From: Balanoglossus misakiensis
Taxonomy: Eukaryota > Hemichordata
Direction: 5' to 3'
Assembly: GCA_040954595.2 (NCBI GenBank)
Contig: CM082584.2
Coordinates: 10,602,001-10,666,000 of the forward strand
Length of the DNA: 64,000 nt
The stretch's first letter is position 1; each line of letters begins with the position of its first letter. Positions 1 to 13,400 of the stretch are shown in pieces. The notes beneath the pieces were generated by a model. The model saw nothing but the letters and a program-made list of their open reading frames with translations, did no database searches and was not told the DNA's origin. The position numbers were made by a program, and so were the translations under genes.

Positions 1-3000
1 GTGCCTGTACTATTCAAACCCGTCAGAAAACGTTGATATTGCCTAATAAACTGACTGACAATTTCGTGGGTTTTTTTCTGATCGCGGACAAAAGTGACTA
101 ATTTTAATTTTTAAAATATATCCAACATTGAAAATGACGTAGTTATGACGAAACTGAGCAGTGGAAATTGACCTCTATCGCTAAGAAGGCACGGCACGTT
201 CGCCTACGCTGCGGCAATTACTGGTACGATCACCGTTCAGAAAAATATCGAAATACAACATCATCAGAAAATACGAATAAACAGACCAGCATTATTTAAC
301 AAATTATCACATGATCACAGATATAACGATAGATGAAACTGAACAAAATCGTACTGTGTTTACCTGCACTACCCCTTCGTGTCTCATTTCAAGTCAGTTG
401 ATGCAAAAAAGCCGTGCCAAATCGATATTAAGAAATTAAAATATTAAAATGACTCGAAAGCAAGCAATTGAGTCCTCCACAAGGTGATTGCTATATGCGC
501 TTACTACGAGCAGCCCGCATAGTGTTGACATGTATAACAGATCGGGACTTCCACTTGGCCAGTGTCGTTAGTATGGACGCCAAGAGGAAAACAACACTAA
601 TCTTGGGCCTAATCACCGACTATCGACCCATCAACCTTGTTTCCGAACCGCCAAAGTGTGCGAGAACAACAAATGCTACCCGTCGATTAGATCGGACTCT
701 CGCCCATATGTGTTTACTGGGAGGCCATTTTGCTGACGTACACCTGAGAGCTCCGGAGCCACCGACTGATGAAAATCGAGTTGAAATTTGAAGTTCTTTT
801 TATCCAAAATAAAAACAAAATAGCGAACTTGATCGATCTGTATTTAAGTCTTCATTGTGTAAGCAAGGTATTTAAAATGTACCAAGTGAAAGAAAGGAAA
901 TTCAAAGAATAGAGAGAGCTGCCGGCGAAACCTTACCTTTCACTGTAATGATATCCCTTATTTGCATATGAAATGGATTCAACCCGGATGTGACGGGCTC
1001 ATCATTCCGGGGGTGTCTGCTCGAGAAATTGTTGGACGAACCGTATCGCGTACGGTCCGCTCGCAACAAGCGCGAAACTTTGAAAACGATTTTCGGAAAT
1101 ATATGTATATAGTTTTGATACCTTTAAACAGACCGCCAAAATGTTTGTATACATTATCGATTCTGGGAGCCCACGAAGGGTCAAACTCCATGGCCATCTT
1201 ACTTCGTGTGTACAGTGGGCAATGCATATAGGCCCGGTCTGAAGCTTACGGCAATCAAATAGCGGCTGAAACGTTCAATGAAAAATCGATTCCTAAACCC
1301 AATCAGCTATTTGGTTGATTGAAAGACAAAATCCTCCGATATAAGGTGTGCATCTGTGGTTTCTTTGTTATTTTTGCTCGTTTGTCCGGGAAACACAACA
1401 TCTTCATCATCATGTAAAATTCGTTCGGCATTCTGCATCCAAAAACTCATTCTAATGCGTAGTTTAAAAATAACATGAAATATTTGCTATCCTTGCAAAT
1501 TTCGGGCTCTTACAACAACTCTAAAATAGCGCAACATGCGGTACCTTCCATTATTGCTACCGGCGTTAGCTGTTGCGGGTATTTTTAGAATATCTTCCCT
1601 ATTGACAGGGGACCATGATTGTTTTTCATTGACTGCATTCATAGGGAAATTAACAAATGGTCGGATGTATGAATGAATGCGCTTATGATGTAATATGCAT
1701 AAATTAAATTATATTAGTATCTTTCATTGTATTCCCATTTGAATGTTTTACTACATGTACCTGTCATGTGATAACTCACTCAATCATTTTGGCCGAACTT
1801 CAAAAAATTCTCGTCATCATACTCCTACTGTCGATAATGATAATTAAAAAAAACGTTTTGACTCTGTACTGGTCGGAAATATTACAAGGAAATCATTCTT
1901 TATTCGCGTATAGGCGTGCGCATTACATAACTTGTTCCGGAATATTTCTGATCATTATGATAATTTAATAAATGACTGTGGGACCAAAGGGTTGATCATT
2001 AAACAAGCGCCCACTTGTACTTATCCTGAAACGGCGAACTGATGACGTCAGATCCCGGCCAACCAATGAGCGGCACGGCCTGTGCGTTTACATCATGACC
2101 TCATCATCTCGTCATGGTATTCATATGCAATTGCGTAGTGACGAAAGGTACTAGTATATTCCTAATTAACGTCCATGACGCAAATCACCCGTTGTTGCCA
2201 TGGAAATAGCTCTACAACGTTTCCCCAAGAGCTGGTCGTCCTTGCGTAGATGCCTTTGTCCGACGTACTGAAATATATTTGCGCGCAGTAAATAGAATGT
2301 TTTACGAGTGTGGCCGCCCATGGTATTGTATTTACAGTATTACCGCTGATATTATTCACATATTTAAAAAATAGGGAGGGGTTGAGAGCTAGAATGTTTA
2401 TCAAATAAAAAAGTAAACGTTAATTGTTCACATTGTAATTTTAAAAACAGCGAGGTGGGCCAAGTTATTTGAAATTAGCCTATTTCAGTCACTTGACTTT
2501 TACAGCAATATTTTTCTGAAAAGTTTATCACCTTGAATTCATGATCATCGTGGGATATATAATTTTGCTGTGCCTATTATAAGCTAGGTTAAGGTCAACT
2601 AGTAACGAATGTTCTCAAACGTGACACCTGGTGACCTCCGATATCCTAAACAATGTAGTGAAGTGTATTTAAGTCATAACATGGGCATTGCAGCTGCATT
2701 GAATATTTCATAGCGTCCCGAACAACCCACGGGTACAAATTGTACATAATGAATGGGCATATCTACAGCTACAAAATTTCTACAAGAGAAGAGACCCATG
2801 GAATCATGAATTTGTATCATTTTTGTACAGTATATCGTATTTTCATTGCTTTGGTATCTACATCGGCAAGCTTAATGATGAAACGCGACTGAACTGAAAG
2901 GTAATGCACCAGAGTGCGACATATAGGCCAAACGCTAAAAGTCTTTCCTGGACGGAACTTTGCCGATAGCGTACCCCAAAAATCTATAAACTGGGACGCT

Positions 3001-3490
3001 TTTTACTGCATATCTGGGCTCAACCGGAAGGACATATTGATTTTTTTATCACGCGCAAGTATAGTCCCAGGAGGAAACCAGGTGTTTGACAATGGAAAAA
3101 ATCGATACGCTTGGTTGTAAAACAATCCCCTACACCGCTGTGGCCAAGTCTGTAAAATGGCCCGAAATGAACCAATCGTATCTTAAAAGTAGCATTCGCA
3201 AACACTTCTAGAGGGGGAAACTGTGATAAAGAACGCTACATATGGGCTGTGTGTATGAAACATTCCTGGGACAAAAGGGTAATTTCAGTGCCATTGCGTA
3301 CATTTCATTGTTTCCCATCCGCAAGCGCCTCCAGCCCGAAGAAGATAAAACAAAAGAATTATACCATTTGGCCACCAGAGGTCGTCAATCAGAAAGGACA
3401 CACAAACACACACAAAATCGACTGACATCACCATGGAGACTGCCCAGAGAAGAAAGCGAACCAGCAACACACACGACAGGTTTATAGCTT
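1..3490. other. Intergenic, no supported gene
   Basis: I see no exon with protein similarity, convincing splice pairs or an RNA gene here. Short open frames (for example 468-791 on + and 962-1231 on +) are low-complexity or match no family I know. A CRE-like palindrome TGACGTCA (2043-2050) followed by CCAAT could belong to a promoter, but no adjacent first exon was recognised. Confidence 0.6.
2041..2115. promoter_or_regulatory. Candidate CRE/CCAAT cluster
   Basis: TGACGTCA at 2043-2050 is a perfect CREB/ATF palindrome. CCAATGAG follows at about 2062, then CATCATGACCTCATCATC. The grouping looks promoter-like, but no transcript start or gene is attached to it, so this is only a candidate. Confidence 0.25.
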
Positions 3491-3504
3491 CAGCAACTAC
3501 TGGT

Positions 3505-3510
3505 TTTATT
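3505..3510 (-). terminator. Candidate poly(A) signal of TXNDC12
   Basis: TTTATT on + reads AATAAA on the minus strand, about 1.0 kb downstream of the TXNDC12 stop codon (4533-4535). The stretch 3511-4532 shows no other gene and is probably the 3'UTR. Confidence 0.4.
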
Positions 3511-4532
3511 TCATATTTTATCTAAAATCGATACACTCAAAAAGTGGAATGAAGCACCAATGAAAAAGGATACCCAACCCCCAGCTGCAAAAATTAAAAT
3601 TAGCAAGTAGAAAAAACGAGATTGTCATAATCGTACATAATCATTTTGGCCAGTTACAACAACACATCACAATTCCAATGTGAAAAAGATCTCTCAATAC
3701 ACACCATGATACATTGAACAGTCTCAATGTGGGTTCAATATATGGCAGTAGCTTTGCAGTGACCATCGGGAATGATCAATATATGTCTATGCAAAAAATA
3801 TTACATTTGTTTGTTGTTTTCCTCAGCTTTTTATCTTGAAGTATATACTTTGCTAAAGTAATCACACATGTATTCATCGTTGCCATCAAATAAGGCTAAA
3901 ATACATAAGATGAAATCACTGATTACCAATAATACAGTGCTACTGTTTTTTTACAAAGCAATACACATATTAAGCTTGTTAAAAGTATTGCTAGTGACTT
4001 GCATATCGACAAGAAACCATTATTAAATTGGGAATGAAGTCATTTACTTCAACGATAGTCTGAATTTGTCTCTTTCAAAATTAAAAGTTTACATGGAGTT
4101 TTCATGGCATTCATTTTGAAATGAAAATAGTGTTTCCATAGTGACATGTTAGAAAAATGAGACAAAAGACAGGCATTTATATGAATTCAAATCATGGATG
4201 AATTTAAAAGGAATTGCTCCTAAACTGATTCTGCCAAAATTCCACAATGTAACAAAACCTTCTGTTACAGAGGAAAAGTACATGTAAGCCATTATTTGAT
4301 TGGCTTACTCTGTGCATACATCATGAAATGCACCAATATGGTGGCGTGTCACGTTAGGTGTGAACTGATGTATGCTTGTCATCTTAAAAGTGCCTGAGCA
4401 AAGTATAACAAATGCCTCCAAATGAAACATGTAAGTGTAGACATAAAAAAAGTAAGTTCAAAGAGATGTAAATTCAAGAAGTGAAACAGAAACTAAGATG
4501 TTGCACTCATAAAATAAAAGTCTTGCAGTCCA

Positions 4533-7500
4533 TCACAGTTCATCTGCAACCGTCTTCACTTCAGCCAACTGTTCAGCTGCTTTCTTCATTGACTTGACAA
4601 CTGCAAGATAGTAAAGTTATGCCTGTGTTAATTTTCAGGTCATTTAGAAGAATAGCTGATGCTGACTAGTGGATGTTGGGTTGTTTTTTGTTGTGGTAGG
4701 CAAAAGATTGAAAGCATACATACGCAAAGACTTGTAAATATATTTTAATTGAGAAGATTGCCAACAATTGTCTTAGCAATAATTGTGATTATTGTAAAAC
4801 GAGCAAAAAGTACGTGGAGGGGGCACCCGGGATCGAACCGGGGACCTCTCGATCTGCAGTCGAATGCTCTACCACTGAGCTATACCCCCAAGCTCATCAT
4901 GCAAAGGTAACTCTCGACATATATAAGAGTAACTGACGTGAAGCAGGTCAAGCCTATTTTGTTGTACGGGTGTGACTGATTAAAAGGGGCGAATATAAAT
5001 GCTTTGGTATTCAATTATACAAACTGTGACGTTCGATTTTACACAAAACCTAAGCCGAACGACGGAAACACGACAGTAGCATGAGTAGTGTAAGTAGTGT
5101 AGTGTGAGAGGCGTGGCCCGTCCTCGAAACATACACATACCACACGTACGCATACAACGCGACTATCGGAATGGCGGCTACAACTGTGGGATCACGGATT
5201 GTCCATTTTTCGAACGCAGTTGGTCGTGGCCGTGTCAGATTGTCAAAAATGATAAAAACTATAGCCAAACTCTGCGTAGCTGAAAAATTTCCTTCAGCTG
5301 TGCTACATATGGAAATGTACACAGGCGGAAATGTTGTACACATCGCACGCGAAATTTTCCGTTCAAATCCCGTTTCAAATCATTCCAAATTTTTATTTTC
5401 AGTAATTCACGGTCGTATGGGGCATTGGAAATTCATTTGCGTCGGGCATCGACAGAAATCGTGACACGTTTACGGAAGAAACCAGTCTTTTTTTTACGAT
5501 TGCCACATCATCACAGTTGACAACGACGCCCATGTTTGTTGTGATCATAGGTCAGAGGTCAAAATTTACATCTCAAACGATAGAACACACTTCCAGCCAA
5601 TAGTAAACGTATGTAATTTATATATCATGAATATTCATTACCTATGACTTTCAAAGGTGCGGAGGTTGTACATACATGTATTCATGAATTGGAAAAGCAC
5701 TTTTCAACTCGACACTGAGGTAAACACAGCCTGCCATGAAGGCAAAATACTTAGCAAACCAGGGTAATATTCACCATGTCACAAAGTTACGTAAAGAGGT
5801 TGTGTAATGTAATCTTTATTGAACTGGCACAGCAAAACACATAACCTGGATTTCCGTTTTTATTAAAAAATACCACAGGAATATTGAATATGCAACAAAG
5901 TAAATGACATGGAACAATTACAAACCTGCTGTTGCTTCTGGATAGTAATACTTATACTGGGGGTTGCCATTTTCGTTGATAAGTTCTGTATGGACAGTAC
6001 CAGCACTGTCCAGAAATAATATTCTTGGAATGTAGCCACCATCTGGTGTGTATTTACTATCAGTGGGTTCCTCGTTGTCCTAAAAAATGTCAACAGATCA
6101 GTAGGTAAAGTCTGTGTTAAAAGCCATTGATATGAACTGCGGTCTTATTTGACTGTCCAAATATCCCAAGCAAAGTAGATCAATACTGACTGGTACAGCA
6201 CGTTTCAAAATCTTACCTCTACATTCACCATCACAAACTTTTCACTCAGTTCCTTAATTTCGGCAGACTCTGCAAACTTTGGTTTTAAAGCTGAACATCA
6301 AAAATCAAAGAAAGAATACAAATATGGAATTAATTTAGTTACACTAACCATGCAAGCTGGACTGTCATTGAAGGGTCAGAATATGAAAGCCAGATTATAA
6401 TTGGTTGGACTAGCTTTGCAAGTCAAACTTGCTGCAAAGAATATGACAAGCTTCATTGTGATTGGCTGGATTAAACTTGAATCTTCACTGTGATTGGTTA
6501 CTCACCTTTACATGCTCCACACCAACTTTTATGAATAATGAGCATAAGTGGTTTATTCCTGAAGTGATTGAAGAAAAGATAGTTATATTAGCGTTAGGGA
6601 AGAACATTGAAAAATGCTAGCAGGGTACCCAAGTCATCTCACTAGTGTTAGTTACCCATTATATATTGATGCAGCCATTCCTGAAGGCAATCTGTATAAC
6701 ATAATGATGTGTTGGTATGGCCCTGACAAAACTACTCTGTCGTGTTCAGTGATAAAAGATGCTGGTAGGCAATATAACATGTTTCTGTTGAACCCATCAA
6801 AGTAGAGTCGTAAAGTTATGAGCTCAGTACACATTAGCTCTGGACTTATACGCTCTTTGGGTCTAAGCAGCGTAGACCCAAACAGCGTATAAGTCCAGAG
6901 CTAAGTACACGTAAACTAGTCAGGTTAATGTATACTCACTGGTCTTTCGATTCTTTCAATCCTGCATCTAAGGTTTTCCAGTTAATGTCATCTCCAAAAC
7001 CTGCAATGACAAATCAGGTTGCTAATGTAGTAATGATCATCTATAACCATGTTGAATCACACATCACCAGGCGCGAGGGTCTATGTTATACATAAGTAGG
7101 ACATGTAGCCTAGATTTGTATTCCACATCGTTTGTGTGTATGATTTTCAGCTAACACAGTTCAACAGTAGTGAAACTCCATTGGGGACACCCCCCCCCCT
7201 CCCCTACCGGTCCAGCAGAATACCGGTAGTCGTAAGCTTCCTGCAGCCAATCAGAGGATCACGTGCGATACCAACGATACGATATTCCAAAAGAGCAAAT
7301 GCAGTGGGCTTAATGATCCAGCTCTAGTAGCTACAATACAATGCCGTTTTGTTGTGTTATAGTAGCATGCCACGACATCTTACAACACGATACCGGTAGT
7401 ACAAATAGTGTACCACTGACTAAGTTTGAAACTTGGGATAGGCGACGTGACTAGGCGAACCTACCAACGGGGACATGCATGGCAGGGCATGCCTGCCAGG

Positions 7501-7644
7501 TACATAAATCAAGTTGCCACCACCTTTCATCATAGATAAAATCAAGGAAGTCTATATTTACTTACCATGTGCAAGATCACTTGCATAGGTTTCTGGAAAT
7601 ACCGCAACTGCCGCTACAACGAACAGGAATACAACGGAAGCCAT
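4533..7644 (-). CDS. TXNDC12: Thioredoxin domain-containing protein 12 (ERp18/ERp19-like)
   Basis: ER-lumen thiol-disulfide oxidoreductase of the AGR/TXNDC12 family. Six coding exons on the minus strand: 7566-7644, 6940-7000, 6506-6558, 6217-6290, 5926-6079 and 4533-4600. Together they give 162 residues (the human protein is about 172), with GT-AG borders and consistent phases throughout. Residues 1-22 form a hydrophobic signal peptide starting [15 protein letters not shown]. The redox motif is CGAC (Cys60-Cys63) in the context [15 protein letters not shown], typical of TXNDC12 rather than the CGHC of PDI. A conserved block [11 protein letters not shown] follows in exon 5. The C-terminus ADEL is a KDEL-like retrieval signal, matching the EDEL type of vertebrate TXNDC12. 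A tRNA-Cys lies in the last intron on the same strand, and a foldback repeat lies in the intron between exons 2 and 3. The assignment is firm; exact UTR limits are not. Confidence 0.95.
4805..4809 (-). terminator. Pol III T5 terminator of tRNA-Cys
   Basis: A run of five A on +, so TTTTT on the minus strand, lies 9 nt downstream of the tRNA-Cys 3' end. This is the expected RNA polymerase III stop and supports an active, self-contained transcription unit. Confidence 0.7.
4818..4889 (-). tRNA. tRNA-Cys (GCA)
   Basis: Read on the minus strand this is a complete 72-nt tRNA. The acceptor stem is GGGGGTA paired with TGCCCCC. The D arm carries the A-box TAGCTCAGTGG, the anticodon loop is CTGCAGA with anticodon GCA, and the T arm carries the B-box GGTTCGATCCC. 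Discriminator base T follows the acceptor, as in animal tRNA-Cys, and no CCA is encoded. A T5 pol III terminator follows. It sits in the last intron of TXNDC12 in the same orientation as the host gene. Confidence 0.97.
5171..5464 (+). other. Unassigned open frame in TXNDC12 intron
   Basis: A 97-codon frame on + starts in an ATGGCGGC context and begins [20 protein letters not shown]. The N-terminus is basic and could be a mitochondrial presequence or the first exon of a small gene. It lies antisense inside the last TXNDC12 intron. I recognise no family and found no downstream + exons before the Patched-like gene, so it may be chance. Confidence 0.2.
6826..6912. repeat. Foldback (MITE-like) palindrome
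   Basis: Two 32-bp arms, 6834-6865 and 6873-6904, are reverse complements with a single mismatch. They are separated by a 7-nt loop AGCAGCG. The palindrome is bordered by AGTACACAT (6826-6834) and AGTACACGT (6904-6912), which overlap the arm ends by one base and resemble an 8-9 bp target-site duplication. It lies in the TXNDC12 intron between coding exons 2 and 3. A small foldback transposon is the simplest reading; a hairpin RNA precursor is an alternative. Confidence 0.75.
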
Positions 7645-8799
7645 GTTCAATCAATTACTGTACGTGTGTTAGTGGTGATTAGGCACCCCTAACATGATGA
7701 AAATTAACAGTAAGAAATGTACGCGTGGATCATGATGATGACGTGACAGGTGGATTTCAATCAACGCAGTCATGTCCTTTAATGATCCAATAGCCATAAA
7801 TATGAAAAGATGTTACTAGAAATGGGGTTTGTTAATGTAAATCGAGGTTTACTGCAGGTAACTCGAAGGGTTAAAAGTTCAAAGCAGCCAGGGGCAAGCC
7901 GTTAACTTTTGAGAGGGGATTGGTACGTAGAACGGAATGGGGCCATTTCTCCCTAAAGGCTAAAGTTCCAGTACTTGAAAGCGAAATAAATGCCAACCCC
8001 TTTTTTCTTGGACATGGTATAATTTATCTTCAATTTTATATTTTTGTAATGCGTATGTGACGATTATATGATTACCTCGACGACCCGGCCGGGTCACAGG
8101 GATGAAACTTAGTCGGAGTCACGCCACCTACGGCAGCTATGGCCTATGGATTTCTCAGGAAATTATGGAGCGACGTTCGCTGTGCATTTATTATTTTATA
8201 CAATCACATGCTCAAAAATTATGCAGCTTTTGTTCCTGTGATCTTTAAAACACGCAAGTCTGAAAATAAATCACTTTCATTTGAAATATGTTTCACATGC
8301 ATTCGTACGTAGAGGGGAGGACGTCCACCCTCCCTCGAAATCAAATGGTTTACTCCTTTATTAACGTCACGTGTTAACTCCACGTGCCCGCCTGTGTTGT
8401 TGCGTGAGTTCTCTTTGTTATGCTAATGAGAAATCCGCCAACAAATGAAAGTGTATCACCGATTAGCATAAACTCATCAAGGTGACCGACCTTTTTATCC
8501 TTACAGTAGCGTGTATTTGCAGAGAATACTTGATCGCATCGCACTGAATGAGATCGCGTTGAGATCAGCAAGTAGGGAAAGTCTGCTAGTGAGTTACCGA
8601 TCGATCTACAGGGTAAACTTGGTATTTCACTGCAGTTTCTCTCTTGTACTGCATCGATTATCAACGCGATCACCTGGGAACACCGGAACGATTTTTCACA
8701 GAGGATACAAGGAAATAGGTCGGACAAATCGTTAATTGTAATTTGGTTCAACAGTCTGAGATTCAAGTATAATTTCTACCACATGCCCTGTTATCATCA

Positions 8800-10354
8800 A
8801 TGACCAACGGCAACGGAACCGATTCGCAGGAAAACGCGACACCGAGCCGACTGAAACAATGTAGCAACGCGATCGTCACCGTCCTCGAAAGCGGGTTTTA
8901 CAGGTATGTATCCGCGGGTTACATCACCATTCACGAGTATAAAACAAGTTCAGACTTCGGGTTGGAACCTTTTCCCCACAGCAAACGCATGATCAAGCCG
9001 TAAATAGCCGAAAACATGTGATCGACATGTAAACAATAACATAACGGTGACTCCGTGGGAAAGAGTCAAGTAACCATGGCTACAGACGTTCGGCGTATCC
9101 TCGTTCCACAAATAGATTGTTTATCTAATTTAAAGCCCCCCCCCCCCCTCAATAAACATGTTGTAATTTAATATAAACTGTTATATCAATATTTATTTAG
9201 TAATTTATTAAAGCAGTTGATTTATGTATTATTCCAAACTTCCAAAAGACTGAAAACAAAGTTAGAAAAGTAAACGAAATAAAATAAAATTTGTTTGTTT
9301 AAAGTTGTGATATTGACCATAACTACAGTAAAAGAATATTGCTGCACGAAAACTTAAGTGCGAATGTGCACAAGATGTTTGAACTTCAGCTGATGTACAT
9401 ATACTTTGGTATAATTATTTGTATACCTATCCTCTATAAATGTGTGATGGAGATTTCAAGAGTGTTCTACAATATTCTTCTGGTAGGCATGGAAAACTGG
9501 TTGGAAAGTATCCCTGGATCACAATCTTGTTATCTGTCCTGGTTGCTGCCGGATTTGCCATCGGAATGTTCAACTTCACGGAAGAGAACCGACGGGAGAA
9601 ACTATGGATTCCCATGGGATCAAAGTCTATCGATCACCTGTACTGGGTCCAAGAAAACTTCGCCAGTGACATCAGATTTTCCCAGTTTTTGATTGAGGGC
9701 AATAATGTCTTAACACCAACAGTACTACAGGCGGTATGTTTGCAAGAGTTCAAAATTGAGATGTGAAGATTTGTAGAGACAATTTCCAATCCCTGGTTCT
9801 CGCAGTTGTTGAAATCGAATGTTTTTTGTGGTGGAAAGCCCTTGTTTTCCAGTGAAATATTTATCAGGTTAATCCATTTAAAATGTGTTCCAGTCTCTGT
9901 CAAGGGATTTCTCTAAAAGAAGTGCCCCTGGACATCAAAGTTTGGCAAGCATTTCAGAAAGAAAATTAAAGTGAATTTTCTAGGGTTTTGTCTGGTCAGG
10001 GTTATAGGTTGTGACCAGGGCCCTGTCAGATGTTTAACTTCTTTGTTACACAGAATCCAAAAACCCAAAATTGATTGATAACTAAGTCTCTCTACCAGTA
10101 TATACAATGACGTGTATAAATGCTCATGAAATGTATATGTGTATTTTTCTAAAATCTCTCCCAGTGAGATGAGGATAGGAGCTGGGAACAGTAAAAAAAG
10201 AGTTGAATTTCTTTGTTCACAGATGTTAGACTTAGACAAGTCCGTGAGATCCATCAATGCCTCAGGAGCTGTATGGGAAACGGTTTGTTACGAGTAAGTT
10301 AATTAATCTGTCATAAAAGAGAAAATACCATGATTTCATACATTTCCAGACAGC

Positions 10355-10424
<70 letters not shown>

Positions 10425-13400
10425 ACAACAACATCAAGAACAACAACATCATCATCTTCATTATCATCATCATTTATTGCCAGTAACGTACAAAAAAAAG
10501 ATTCACAGTTGACCAAAATATGATGCTGGCAATTATTATGGAAGCATTCACAACAATTAGTACTATCGTCAGAAAGAGTACATCAAGGGAGGTTGTGTAT
10601 TTAAAAAAGATAAAAATTAATTAATAATTTCAAAGTTAACATGTTGTACATTGTACCTAATTGTCCATTTCTTTTTTTTACCAGGATTGGTGGTCTGTGT
10701 GTGGTGAGTAGTCTGCTAGAGCTGTGGTCATTTAACGAGACGGTCATCAACAATCTTGATACAAGTGACATTCTGGATATGGTCAACACTGACAACCTGA
10801 CAAGGTAAAACAGAAAACTTGCTGTCTCTAAATTGATCCCCATATCATTATGTACATTGGCAAAGTTAAATTGTCATCAGTCAGCTGCTGTATTCTAGCT
10901 TTCACTTTTTTGTCGCTTTTTTATATCAGTCTTTAAATATTTAAGCAGCCTCAACATTATAAATGGGTGCAGTTTTGCAATTCTTTTTGAAGATGCATTA
11001 TGTGGGGTCAGAAAATCTCAGTCATTCAAAGATCATTCAGATGCCCAACTGACTTTGTTGTACTCGTCCTTGAACAATTAAAGGTAGTTGCCGAATTCTG
11101 TGGCTGCAGACAATATCATTTGTGAATCGCACAGAAAACCAGACATTGAACCATCATGCCTTGAGACTTTGAAGATTTTAAAGCTCTTTGATCACAATAC
11201 TGTGGTTAACATGTTTAGAAGGGCATGGGTTAATCCGTTTTTAACAGAGAAATTGGAATTAGAAAGGTCGCATGCTGAGTGTGCCGTCGGGCAATTTGTA
11301 ATGAGAGGTCATCAAACTGAATAGCACAAGAAAAATATCCCCTCCCCAATATCTTATGTGTACATCAAGACAGATCGAGAGACATGCTCAACTTTTACAT
11401 CTATGCATTGCAATGCATTCTGGGTCAAAACGTGCACATTTGAAGGATACTTCCACATCAAATTTCCTTGTACAGTACACTTTGAAAATTTTTTGCCGAT
11501 AGTGCCATGCTAAATTATCTGCCAATTTGTGCTGTTGTTACAGTTTAACCATTTTAATATTTCTGTCATATGACTCGGTGTTTGAAAAACAAAAACAGAC
11601 ATACAAAAGCTATAGGGAGTATTTAAATGGAACATCACATGCACAGGCGATGATCTGGGGTCATTGAACTCTAGAAACCTTGACCTCTGTCAAGTAAAAG
11701 TTGACCTCTACCAGCCAAGAGCAGCATCGGTCGTTCAACTATTCCGAATATCACTGTTGTAGCTCAGACTTATAAAAACAACCTGCAGTTAAAATAAGTT
11801 TTAAAAGGAACATTTTGAAAATTAACTGCCATTTCCATAAGTTGGCATTATCAACAGTTCTGCTTATTGTGAAAATATAAATGTACGCCTGTACTGTACA
11901 TGAAAGATTTTGTAATTATGTGATTATATCTTTGGTCTGTTGCAGTCCCGTGTACTACAGCCCTCTGGACATCGAGAACATGATTGGTGGAATCATTCGA
12001 GACTCCAGCGGGGCAATCATCTCAGCACAAGCCACGACCATGAATTTTCTGTTAGCAGACAACCGACAATACGATCCGTCTGTAGGCGATGAAGTACGTA
12101 GTGTGCAGATAGACATCCTCAAGGATTTTATAATTTTTTTTTATTAGGCTTGTACAAGGTTCCCGTATGAAAATGAAATGTGTCTCGACAATGAAAGATC
12201 CCTGAAGAATTATTTGTCTTGTTGGAGCCAAAGATGCATTTGTAACCATGGCAATCTAGTGCTAAATTATCAAATAATGATAGAAAGCAGATATGAAGTG
12301 AGAATAATTCATGATGCAAAATAGACACTCTGGGATTTCATTTTATTCTCTAATCAATCTAATGGGGTTACATTTTTTTTTAGAAATGTTAAATTGTTTT
12401 CCATTAGTAAACATTCTAAATTTGTCATGTTCATCACCATCTACATTAACATAAAACACAGAGATGTGAAGAGTTGGTGAAACACTCAGACATGCAGTGA
12501 GTTGAGTTATTTCTCATGATGGAAAAATGACAGTTATCAATGCTCCTGGAAAATTCTGACAAATTAGTTCAGATCTCCATTTTCCCACACTGCAGTGCAT
12601 TTTTCTTTTTCATTTCAGGGCGTCTCGATCACAGTCACCTCCATTACCGACTTCGTTGCCTTTGGCATTGGCGCCACGACCATCCTGCCTGCTCTGCGAT
12701 CGTTCTGCGTCTACTGCGCCATCGGCATCTTCTTCCTGTTCTTCTTCTGCGTCACCTTCTTCTCGGCCGTCCTGGCCATCGACCAGCGGCGCATCAAGAG
12801 CATGCGCAACGCCTGCTGCTGTTGCTTCACGCACCAGGAGGATCGCCCTCGGTGGCAGTGTGGGCGGGACGACAAGGGCATGATGGCTTCGTTCTTCAGA
12901 TACATGTTCGCCAATGGATTGATGAAACTGCCCGTGAAGGTCAGTCAGTTATCACACCTTTCACTGCACACAATTTCCATGCTGTTGCACAGAATTGCAC
13001 AAGATCTTTTCTGTAATTACTATTCACAGACTATGTCTCAACAACACGTAGACAGATGGTGCATCTTCTATGGTACTAATGGCTGTACAAATTAAGTCAC
13101 TAATTTTACACAAATGATTGGACTCAATACAATCAAATCTGATTTTGCACACAGATTTTGGTGGTCATTGCAGCTTTGGCTTTAGTTGGTGTGAACATCT
13201 GGGGCACCATCAGCCTCAAACAAGAATTTCAGTTTGAGTGGTTCCTGCCTGAAGACTCGTATGTGGTGGACTACCTAGATGCCCAGGACACAGTAAGTTT
13301 CATCTGCGATCTCTGATGGAGTAATTTGACACAAGCTCACTCACATCCTACATCAAAGCATGTCTGGTGCACCTGTCAAACTCTTACATTGATATATAAG

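Noticed and set aside
468-1231. Two open frames near the window start
   Set aside because: No recognisable domains; codon content and context look random.
10262-10516. Poly-Asp / poly-His open frames
   Set aside because: Produced by the (CAT)n microsatellite in an intron of the Patched-like gene.
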